Shown: positions 53,901 through 64,000 of the stretch, piece by piece
How the letters are laid out: every line of letters starts with the position of its first letter
How positions within the stretch are numbered: position 1 is the first letter of the stretch
Origin: Burhinus oedicnemus
Taxonomy: Eukaryota; Chordata; Aves; Charadriiformes; Burhinidae
Assembly: GCA_008921705.1 (NCBI GenBank)
Contig: VFFE01007042.1
Span: forward strand, 449,982-513,981
Direction of reading: 5' to 3'
Length of the DNA stretch: 64,000 nt
Program-made: the position numbers and the translations under genes
Notes under the pieces: model-generated
Told to the model about the DNA's origin: nothing
The model's input: only the letters and a program-made list of their open reading frames with translations
The model's database searches: none

Positions 53901-56219
53901 TAGATTAACACATCTAACATCCTCCTTTCTCGCCTGACACAGCACAGCTCAATTCAACTCTCTTGAAGCAGACTTTTCAACTGGAAATATCTAAAAAGAT
54001 GAAAACCGCAAATCAGTATTTGCTTCAGCTGCTTGTTTGGATAGTCACATTTCTATTTATTATATCGCAGACTATGAATATACATATTACTCTATAGGTT
54101 TTTGTAAGCTTATGAGGAAAGAAACCACACAATTTGTTCTGTTAACTTGCTTAAAGACCAGAACATTTCATAAAATAATCTAGCTTCAGCATGTTAGCCA
54201 GCTTAGAATGAAGCAACAAAATAAGCACATTTGGAGAAAAGTGAAATAATTCTTCGAGGGAGGGTTAAACAAACAAACAAGCAAGCAAAAACTACACAAA
54301 AATCAAAACCTTAGCATAGTAACAGAAAAATTCTTCCAACTTTTACACTGGGGGAACAAAGAATAAAGAGCAAGAATTAACATATTAAAAAAAATAATTT
54401 ATGACAAAAAGCATAAGAAGTCAAGCCATTTATCACTGCTTAGAAGTCTTTGGTGAGAAATCCAATTTAGAACAAAAGTTAAACAAAAAAGCTAAAACTC
54501 AACAGTTAACGTACATAATAACACCTGAAGAACAGTATAAAACAATAAAAACAGCAGCTTTCTGGAACGGTTAACTTTATGAAAAATTCTGTTGAATACA
54601 CAAATAATTTCTCAAATATGTTCCCATTGAAGGTCCTATAACAATTAAACGTACCCCCTCACATATCAAGGAAATGAGATTAAAGACTGAGCAATGTTTA
54701 TTTCTCTTCTGGCAGTATGAAAGGGTCAATGTATCTACTGCCTACCACATGCCATTGTTTTATTTATTGACCACCAGGTTGCCGCTCTCCAGATAAGTGA
54801 AGAGTATATAAATAGCATTCCTCCCCTCATGTCTCCCACTCCTTTCAACACATCCATGTGATTTCTCTCCAAGACCAAAACCTTTAGCCACCACCTACAT
54901 CAACTTCCATGCCAGAAGCTGAAGGTAACGGTGCCATATGAGGAACAGGGAGCTACTTCCTCTCCCCAGATGCTATTGCCTACTCCAGAGATGCTGGACA
55001 TCGAAAATGCTGGTATATCCTTGGCAGTGTCACCTCCTCATTACAGGTTTTGCAGTAAAATTCCTTCCAAACAGGCATATGAGCCTTATCAAGCCATTTT
55101 GACTTTGCAATTTAAAACACACCAGGTAAGAATTTTCATACTATCTCTCCATATTTTTTGGCTTCTGTATATTCACATCGCTGAAGGTAAACACAGACAA
55201 AATTTCCAATATGAGCATGCAACACAAAATTTCTACTCTTCTCGTATAAACCAAACATGACTACACCTAACCACCACTGTTCATTGCAACAATGCCCAAT
55301 ACTTCATCTGCTCAGGATACAGCACACGTCATCATTATAATGAATACTTATGCAAAGTCATCAAAAGGGTAGGATGTTTGTTTTCTTTTATTAATGACTT
55401 GTTCAAAGCCATCCTACGGATCAAAAGAACTTATGTAAATGAATCCAATTTGCAAGAGTTATAGTCAAAATGGATTACAAACCTGGGAATAACACTTCCC
55501 CCCACACACACTACCATTACTAGCATAACACAAGCATATACTTTAGGAAAGAAATACCCAGATACGGGTTGCAAGATGTGTAATTCTTCTAAAGAAAGGA
55601 GGTCTAAGAGGAAGATCAGATGCAGTGAAGAAGTTAATGAGGGATGGTAATGGGCATTCTAACAAGTATTGTCACATACAATTAATTTTTGTCAACTACC
55701 AATCTTCATCATGAATATGGAGGATCGCAAACCTTTCTAAGAGATCTGCAAGAACACAGGAAAGAACTTTAGGCTAGAGGGATCCAAATCAAAGTTGGCA
55801 ATACTCAGAAAGAAACCCACAGGCAAGTACACTTCGATAATCTGAAAGATGCAATGTGAATGAACCATGTAACAACAAAATCTGGATGATGAAGGATACA
55901 AAGAACAGTTGGTTCTCTAGTGCATTTGTGATGGACTTCAGAAGGAATTTCAAATATGCAATTAGATCAACACAATGACAGGCAGTAGAGCATACATGGT
56001 GTATAGTAAACCATAGGGAAAAATCAATGTACATTATTCATTCACTAATTAAATTATCCATAAGAATGTATAGGTTATAAATTAACCAACTTTCCAATGG
56101 AAAAAAAGCTAGACAACTTTACAGATTACTCGAGAAAAATACCTTACAATTGGGAGCAAAAATAATCAGGGTATCAGTATTTAAAGGACAAAGACATATC
56201 AAAAATTATTATGCCTTAT

Positions 56220-56690
56220 ATAAAACTAGTGATATTCCCTCACCTTGAATAGTGTGTGTTCACTTTTGAATTCTGTGTTCAGTTTTGGTCACCCCCATCT
56301 GAAAAAGGATACATCAAATAGAACAGACGTAGAGAAGGACAATATAAATTAAAGACTTGAAGAGACTTCGGTACAAGAAGAAACCCTGGTTAGAACTATA
56401 AAGCTTCAGGAAAGAATGAAAGATCAGCAACATTACTAAAATTATATATAAAATAATGGAAGGGAAGGAGCCAGGTGTTTCTAATGCTCTGGCTCACTAT
56501 AGAAGACCAAGGAATCCCCCACTCCCTTTGAGATTAAAGAATGATGTAAATATAAAAGCGGGGCGTTTTGAAACCCAGAATACAATTAGCCTTTGAATCA
56601 TGGGCCACTGCTGAGGTAAAAATATTAAGAATATTTCAGAATGGATCAACAGAAAAAATATCCACAACTGCTCTAGATTAAACAGTGAGG
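56220..56690 (+). mobile_element. Decayed CR1/L3-like LINE relic
   Basis: It contains the pattern CCTCACCTTGAATA, then TCTGTGTTCAGTTTTGGTCA, CATCTGAAAAAGGATA and GTAGAGAAGGACAA. This matches the familiar LINE segment encoding PHLEYCVQFWSPHLKKDIE...VQRRAT. Downstream, weak similarity continues to about 56,690. It is old and full of stops, and lies in the large HIPK3 intron, antisense to the gene. Confidence 0.6.
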
Positions 56691-57380
56691 TTCATATCAA
56701 CATACAATAAAAACAGCCCTCAGCTGTGTAGAGCTGGAAGAAACTTGCATCAGAAGACACTGAAGTGCAACCTTAAGCTATGGTAAATTTTCTCCAGGGA
56801 CAAAATACCAGATTACATAGACCACAGATCCAAAAACATATGTATCTCTTATTTCCTACATATTAAAATCACTATTGTTGTACAAGGATAAGAGCTACTC
56901 AAGCAAATCCCTTGATCCCAACTAAAAAAATCTCTATAGTCTTCTTTAGGGTCAGAATAATTTTTATTCATAATGCCATTTCATTAGAATAAGAATTATG
57001 TCAATAAAATGTATAGAAGTCTTTTTAAAAGTCATGTCACAGATAAGATGTTCACCTGAGTGACTTTTTCTTAAGGACATTTTCATAGTTGAATTGTCTC
57101 ATGCTTTTAAGCCCACCGAGATGTCAGAATATAGACTGGTAGTGTCATGTATAGATGTACATCTGGTCTTTGAAATGCAAGTATGGCACACTATGCCAGA
57201 CAATGCGCTTTCCTCCCTATCCTTTGAAAGGATTGTTGCTGTAAATCTATAATGCAAAACTGCATTATAGTTTTACATTCACAATCCTGGCCTTTCTTGT
57301 ACAGTTTTCCTGTGTTTTTTTAACTCTGCTATTATTACGCATTAGAAAGTACATAACTAGCAAATTCTGACTTCTTAGGT

Positions 57381-57427
57381 TTAGTTGGTTGGTTGGTTGT
57401 TTGGGTGTTTTTGTTTTGTTTTGTTTT
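57381..57427. repeat. TTGG/TTTTG simple repeat
   Basis: Four GGTT units followed by GTTTTGTTTTG units on the plus strand, in the large upstream HIPK3 intron. Confidence 0.9.
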
Positions 57428-60244
57428 AAAAACTCTAAAAAGGTAAGAGGATTTAAACTGAAAGCAAAAATGTAAGTGCTCAGAAACAGACTCTGGAAAC
57501 ACTAGTTAAGCTGGATAGAGGCACCTGTGTCTCCGAGGTGGCAGGAAAGAATCAAAAATCTCTGTGCAATTTAGGACTATGTCACCATATATCACAAAAC
57601 ACAGGGAGAACAAATAAGTTCAAGAAGATATGAGAAGTTATCCCCTCATTCATACTTTCAGTCCTCCTTTGAAGGAGTTTGGTGCACTACCAGACCCTCA
57701 CGTGGCAAGTGATAGTGAGGACAGGAGGAAATGAGTCACCGTATCTCCTATAAACGTCTAAGGCCGCGGTACTGCTGTGGTGGTGTCCACAGCGCTGTGC
57801 AAAAGGAATTCTCATTTCCTGGTAGAAAAAAAGGCTTCATTTTAGCGTAATAAAACTTTTTCATAGAACTATGCAATGTTCAATGGCTAGAAAAGACCAA
57901 CTTAAAATCACAGCCTTTCACTGTTATACTTAATGTACGAGACTGACATGAAGCTGCCAGTTTAACTTTGAACCCTGATCTGACCTTCAGGAGATAGGAT
58001 TTAAAAACCTTATATAGAGAGTAGCCCAAATCTGTCACTACTTACAAAAAGCAGCAATCACTGCAGGAGGAGCTAATTTGAACATAGGGCTCACAACTGA
58101 AGGAGGAGACAAAAAGACAACAGGAAATCAAACCAGACAAATAGCAACTACATCTTAGGTAATCTCATCAAATAAAACAAAATTACAAGCAAACTATCCT
58201 AGCGCTCTTTCCCAATACTGAAAGACAATTTTGTTTTGAAAGAGCCATCACAAATTTTAACATAATACAACTTCTCTCACCACTTAGAAGTACTAAAGAT
58301 AATAAATACTTAGTTATTCCTTTTTGATTTTTTTCAGCTCAGAATAGTATAAGTGATTTCAACAGACTCTTTTCCACTTATTCACCATCTAGTGAAATGA
58401 GATGATTTTATTAAAAACATGTTTATGCTTCTGCCTTTTCATGATTTTGTTTTTCCTTAGAAAGACTGCAACTTACCAAGTGATTTATTTATGTACTTGA
58501 TATGCTAAGCAGTTTTTGAACTGCATGAAAATTAAGCTAAGTAGATACTGATGTAGCAATATAATGAAGAAAATTGTGTACAGAGAAACTCTCCAGATGC
58601 TTTATTGGTAAATAAAGTCTACAGTTTAACACATTTTATTTACATTTTGGATAGCAAAGTGTCAATATTCAAAGCATCACATTAGGTTCCATACGGATAA
58701 CTGAATTTTGACAATACCCTTCATGTACTTGCGCTTGTGTGCTTTACTCTTAACCGTGAAACCACCTTGCAGTGCTTTATCCTCGAGAGCTGACGGTGGC
58801 AAGAGATGGTCACACAGAACTTGCCTCTGCCCTCCCCTGCAGCGGGGAGCGTGCTCTGCCTAAACGCTGCGCTCCACTCGTACCGACAACATCCAGGCAG
58901 GGAATAAGGCGCGTAGTTTGGATGGCACACCAAAGTCACCCGTGAGAAGTAACTCCCTTCTTCTCAAGCAGGTGAGTTTCCTCACCTCCTGCCTTCCTAC
59001 AGAGTACGCGGCTGTGCGTGCAGCCTCCCAAATCCTGCCCCAGGGTACAGGGGATTACAGGTTGTTACAGGTGTGTGTGTATACACACATGCACACAGAC
59101 GTCTAAATTCTTGTTTCCCACATCTCTTTCTAGAAAGACCCAAACACCCTTTCTTCCGCAGTTCTGCAAGCAGTCATACCAACTTCCCGAGCTGCCACAA
59201 CAGCCTACGCAACTAATTTAATGAGGTGGTCTCTATGGTATAGTGTGTTGTTCCTGACATGCCTCCCTATACTCTACAACCACCTTCAGGGGGGTTTTCC
59301 TCTCTTCTTTTCTTTCTTTTTATTGGGGCAGGGGGGAAGGAGGGATGGGAGGAAAAAAACTCCAACACCTAGAAAATGCAAACATCTAAAATCTTGTGCC
59401 AGAACAAAAACCCAAGCTGAGCTGGTGAACTGTCCAGATTATTTTGGGGGGAAAAAAAAAAACCAAACCAAACCTATCTTGAAATTATCTTGCTTGGAAT
59501 AGAGATGGAAGTTAGGGCAAGCACAGGTAACTGTGGAAGACCACTCAGCGGGGCAGCTGGCAACCACAAACCGGCCTCCACCCGAGGACAGGATCAAACA
59601 CCAGCAACAATTTCCAGCTCTGAACAAGCTTAAGAAAAAAAAATGAGAACAGCCCAGTGTGGGAGATTTCAAGGCCTCACAAATCAGAGATGCCACATCT
59701 TAACTCCCCTCCCTTTGCTTTGTTCGTGTTGATTTTGTGGGAATATCAACTTCTAACTCTATAGGGGTCTGCATAGACTTGCAGTGTCCAAACATACCAG
59801 CTGAAGAACAGGTAGAAAGTTTCTACAAAAGAGTAATTAAGCAGGGTAGTATTTGCTTGTAGCACCCTCGTCAAGAATAGCACGACCTTGTAAGTCAGTT
59901 TTGTGTGAAAGCTTCTTGTGGTTTCACCCCTGATGACGGCACTCCTGCATCTGGACTGAGGGTACAAAGTCATGGTGGCCCTAAAGCGTCTTCTAAGGCT
60001 GCTTCAAGCAGCCTGACCCTGCCGTAAAAACCCTGCTAAGGGACTCCCACCAGACACAAGGGAATGGAAAGAGGTATCGGTTTCTGATATGACTGATTAG
60101 CATGAGAGTCTCCCTTATTTATTCGTATTTAAATGGATTCTCACTTTGCCATAGTTCAGGTAAAATACCGGAGAACACAAGGATGCGGCTGTTATGTCAA
60201 GAATCATGCATATCACAACATATTACTTTATATTAACTAGCTAC

Positions 60245-60265
60245 AAAAAAAAAAAAAAAAAAAAA
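60245..60265. repeat. A21 homopolymer followed by CAAC units
   Basis: Twenty-one A on the plus strand, then CAACCAACCAACA. A simple repeat in the large upstream intron. Confidence 0.9.
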
Positions 60266-63200
60266 CAACCAACCAACACTAAAGGAAAATTCCTTTCATT
60301 CTGCAGCAACACTTGCAAAAGAGTTTGCCCTCCACCACAGGGCAACGACATGCCTGCCTGCGGGAGGTCTGCAGCTCTGCCACAAGAGCTCGATAAACCA
60401 TGAAACTGTGTGAAATCATTTTCTAGCATACATCTGTTGCACAACAGTTCTTCGGGTAGGCACACTGCGCTGGAAACGAACACGCCACATAGATACCTGA
60501 GCAGGTAAGAAAATCTGCTCACATCCTCGTCCACCATGAAAAGAATAATTTTTTTTCTTAATGCCGATGGCCACCCACCTGGATGATGCAAAGTGGTATT
60601 CTGATGAAATTTTGCAACACAGACTGGTAAATTTTGACTTAAAATTGCATTGTTTGAATTATAGAAAGCTCACCAAAAATAAATGTAATTGTCCTTGAAC
60701 AGGCAGAGAGATGTCATGTCATTCATCTCTCTCAGACCTCCAGATCATTCTGTATTCATACAAACTAGTATGCTTATCTTATTTACCTTCCTAATAATGT
60801 TCTACATAGTATTGGAATAAGGCTTTCACAGTCTACTATCCTGACTTGTAGACTCAAGGTTGTTGAAGGCAGGATTGTGTCATGGGCAAAGAAAAAAGTC
60901 TGTCAGAAGAAAAAAAAAAAAGAAAAAAGAATTTGTAATTTTAGGAAAACATCAGTACTGTCATTACAGAAAGTTAATGTAGTGATATTGGATTATAAAA
61001 ATATCGTCAAATCAAGAATCAAACGCTAACAACATGACATGAGGATAAACAGAGACAGTAGGCTTGTTAAAGTTTCATTTTAAAAAGAGAAACAAGCAAA
61101 ATATGTGCAGGAGAAATTAAAATTTAAAAAGAAACATATCCCATTAACAGCTACATTTGATCACTTAAAATTCAAATATTCAAAGCATACACAATTAAAA
61201 AAAAAGTAGCGTCTAGCAAAAAAGTCAAACACTGGTGCCACAGCTCCACATAGGAGATTCATGTATATATATTTCATTTTGGATATTCCCTGATATAAAG
61301 TATTATCTAATCAATTAACAGCTATGTCAGCTGCTAAATGGAAAAAAAAATTGATAGAAACATTACAAGAAAGTTATGACAGAAAACACAGAGAGCAGCA
61401 ACTGGGGCAGATGGGTTAACATACATGAAATTAAATCTGCTTTCTCAAGGTTACACTAGTAGAGACTTTTTGGTGAATAAAATTAAATACTTCTATGTTT
61501 GAAATCTACTGCTAGATTCATACCCAACAGATACCTGTCTGGCACAATGTTTTATTGGGATCTGTTGCCTCCATACAACGATGCAGAAAAATACACCCAA
61601 CGTACAGTATGCACCAATGTTCAACAACCTTAATTTTGATTTGTATGCGGCTATAGTAATTTATGATGCCCTGGCAAGTGAACTGACTGGCTGACCCGGT
61701 CAGTTTTTCCCATACAAATTTCTATGATTAGATCCCTGGTGTAAATATGACACCACCAGAACAAATCCCATCCTTACCCACAGTTTAGTGATCCCACTAA
61801 CATAATCATGGGGAAATAGCGAAGATCCTAAGCTTTGGGGCACTACGCAAACTCATCTCTCAACATTCAGGCAAAACTAAGAAATCACATTAGAAAATTT
61901 AAAAGTTTATCTTTTTCCTCCCCGATGAATTAAACCCGTGGACTGCTAGCGAGGAAAATTACACAAGTCTATTTTGGTAGGCTAGACTGTAAGACTTCAG
62001 CCTTCCAGTATGTCACATCACCTGCTTGCCACCGCACTGCGGTTTGCTGAAAGAATCCATATGCAACGGTCCCTCCATGTGTTTCACCCCAGCCTTGAAC
62101 CTCGCCAGTACCAGTCTGCTTTTTTTGCCCTTTTTTGTTCTCCTTAGATACTTCTTCCTCTCTGTTTTTTCCTATTTTTCCTTCCCTGGTATCCCGTTTT
62201 AATTTATTTGTCCTTTCCTGTTGAAAGGAGAGCCTGTCTATTTTTAGAAGAGTTTCGGATCCTAAAATAAACTGCTTAACTATGTATCTATTACATCTAG
62301 ATTGATGTCACATCAGACCCTGACAACATGCTGCAACAGGAATGCGACTACAGCAAAGAACCCCAGCATTTCTGCAAGCTCCACTTTGCAAAAATTTTTC
62401 AAGTAATATTACACAGAGAAATGTAACACACGGTACCCAAACAATAAAACATAGGGTTGGGTTTTTTTCCCCCATTTATTCTTCCCATTGCATAAATGTT
62501 GGTATCCTTTTTAAAGTAGTTCTTGCCTGATACCTAATACTAAAAACCAGACCCTCTACCACCACACTAAGGAGGAGGAAATCAGGGTAACCAGATTACA
62601 CTGGGAATTCTTTTTAGTCAAGCAGAATGTTATAATTTTGTTATCAGAGCAAATAAAAGTTAAAAACAGGTAGTGCAGTTTAAAGAAAAAAAAAAGATAA
62701 TAATGAGATCTAGACAATAATTGGATAATAATGGGGGCTTTTCATCTGAGTAAACCCTTTGAGTCCAGTCCAGTACACTAATAATTGTGAGGAGCTCATT
62801 ATTTATGGTTAAAAACTTTATTCTGTTCCTAATATAGACAGACACTCACGTTAGAAAAAGGCATGCTTGTTGACAATATTAACAGAAGCAGCAAGGATCA
62901 AATAGACAGGGAACTTTCCCCTCATTTACCAAAGCGCTACCGCTCCAACAGGGCTGTAGCACGCTGACTGCTCACTGCCTTGAGCTGCGGCTGTGGAACA
63001 GTCCTTGTCTCCAAGAGAAAAAGGAAAGGGAAGCTATCTCCACTGCCCCCTCTTCTCAACGTGCAGGGAAAATACCACACAGAATTTCACAAGACTCTGC
63101 AAGAAACTCTGCCGGCAAAGCGTGAGGAGCAAAGAACGTTTCCTGAACTTTAAAAAAAGAATAGCAGGGGTTATTTCAAAACCACAACCGTCCGTTCATT

Positions 63201-63982
63201 TGAACTATTAAAAAATGCATTAATATCATACCAATAAGGATTATGAAGCACTCTTAAATATGTCCTACACCGAGAATTGACATATATACCACATAATATC
63301 CATAATCCATCTAAGTACCACACTACGTCAGGGAGATATTCTAGTGTCAACTTCCAAAAGACTTGCACCAAAATACAAAACCAAAACATGCCAACTGAAA
63401 AAATTATTCAAAATACCAACTACTAACAAAAGTTGCAAAAATAAAGCCATTGGGAATTCTGACTACTTTGCATGTAATATAACCTTTGGCCAAACCCTGA
63501 ACGCTGCCCTAAAGGCTAACGTATTACGAGAATCTACTCAGGGGGAGTATTTACTGGGAACTTTTACTCTTTGAAAAGATGAAAGCTAAAGTTCAGTTAA
63601 CAAAACTCTTCTAAAACGGTATTTGTGATTTCCTTGGAGATGTGGGGAATTCACACTTGTTTTGTTTCCAGTATAACTGATTTTTCCAAGGGGGGGAAAT
63701 CCTCAAATCAATGTGTTACCTTTTCTTAGTCCCAGGAACTATTTTTGGCTTATGTTGTCATACCACCAATTGATAGGACAAACTTTCAAAGGCCAGCCCT
63801 GCCTTATGTCATCACTTTTTAGTAAGGCTCCCAAGCCTGGCCTTGCTGAGCCTTCACTAACAGAGTTAATATTTCCTTTTCAGTCGAGTTCACTAAGTGT
63901 TCTGGGATTTTTACACTGCGTTTTTCACTTTTAGGAATAAGTCAATCTAAATATATAAGTATAACCTGTGTATGCTAGAACT

Positions 63983-64000
63983 GGGGGGGGGGGGGGGGGG
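63983..64000. repeat. G18 homopolymer at the window end
   Basis: Eighteen G up to the last base; the run may continue beyond the window. Long G runs can form quadruplexes and are common sequencing or assembly trouble spots. Confidence 0.95.

Noticed and set aside
54931..55260. 109-codon plus-strand reading frame in the large intron
   Set aside because: Low complexity toward the end, no homology seen, no splice-site support.

Overview
The window is vertebrate nuclear DNA, almost certainly from a bird. It carries CR1-type LINE 3' ends in both orientations, one of them ending in the family's ATTCTATGATT-like tail. Genes are split into short exons with GT-AG introns, there is one compact CpG island, and no SINEs were noticed. 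The species cannot be told from the sequence. There is no bacterial, phage or operon-like content. The dominant gene is HIPK3 (homeodomain-interacting protein kinase 3) on the minus strand. Fourteen coding exons were placed between 50,321 and 28,527. Every exon boundary has AG/GT splice sites and all phases agree, giving 828 codons plus a TGA stop. These cover the kinase C-lobe from the APE motif onward, the linker, the SUMO-interacting motif, the Ser/Thr/Asp/Glu-rich region and the Tyr/His-rich C-terminus. The N-terminal exons (start codon, kinase N-lobe, catalytic loop) were not found in the 13.7 kb upstream to the window edge. A long 3' UTR runs from 28,526 to about 24,975. Layout by region: 1-19.6 kb holds no recognisable exon; it has a TG microsatellite, some GC-rich patches and a decayed LINE reverse-transcriptase relic at 10.3-11.25 kb. 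At 19.5-20.45 kb there is a CpG island with a 20-base assembly gap. It contains a plausible minus-strand first coding exon with a signal peptide (ATG at 19,854, donor after 19,674). By known vertebrate gene order (HIPK3 followed on the same strand by KIAA1549L) this may be KIAA1549L, which would make 1-19.6 kb its first intron; that assignment is inference. From 20.45 to 24.97 kb lies the intergenic spacer, with a CTCF-like motif, a perfect 30-bp tandem duplication and a diverged inverted repeat pair. From 24.97 to 50.32 kb is HIPK3. From 50.32 to 64 kb is its large upstream intron with CR1 relics and simple repeats. HIPK3 is a nuclear CMGC-family Ser/Thr kinase acting on transcription factors and co-regulators. 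The neighbouring candidate gene would be secreted or membrane-bound. The two lie head-to-tail on the same strand, about 5 kb apart. I found nothing that supports a new multi-gene biological system. The points worth checking are alternative-splicing signals in HIPK3, putative CTCF sites, the unplaced first exon next to a gap, and several repeat structures.
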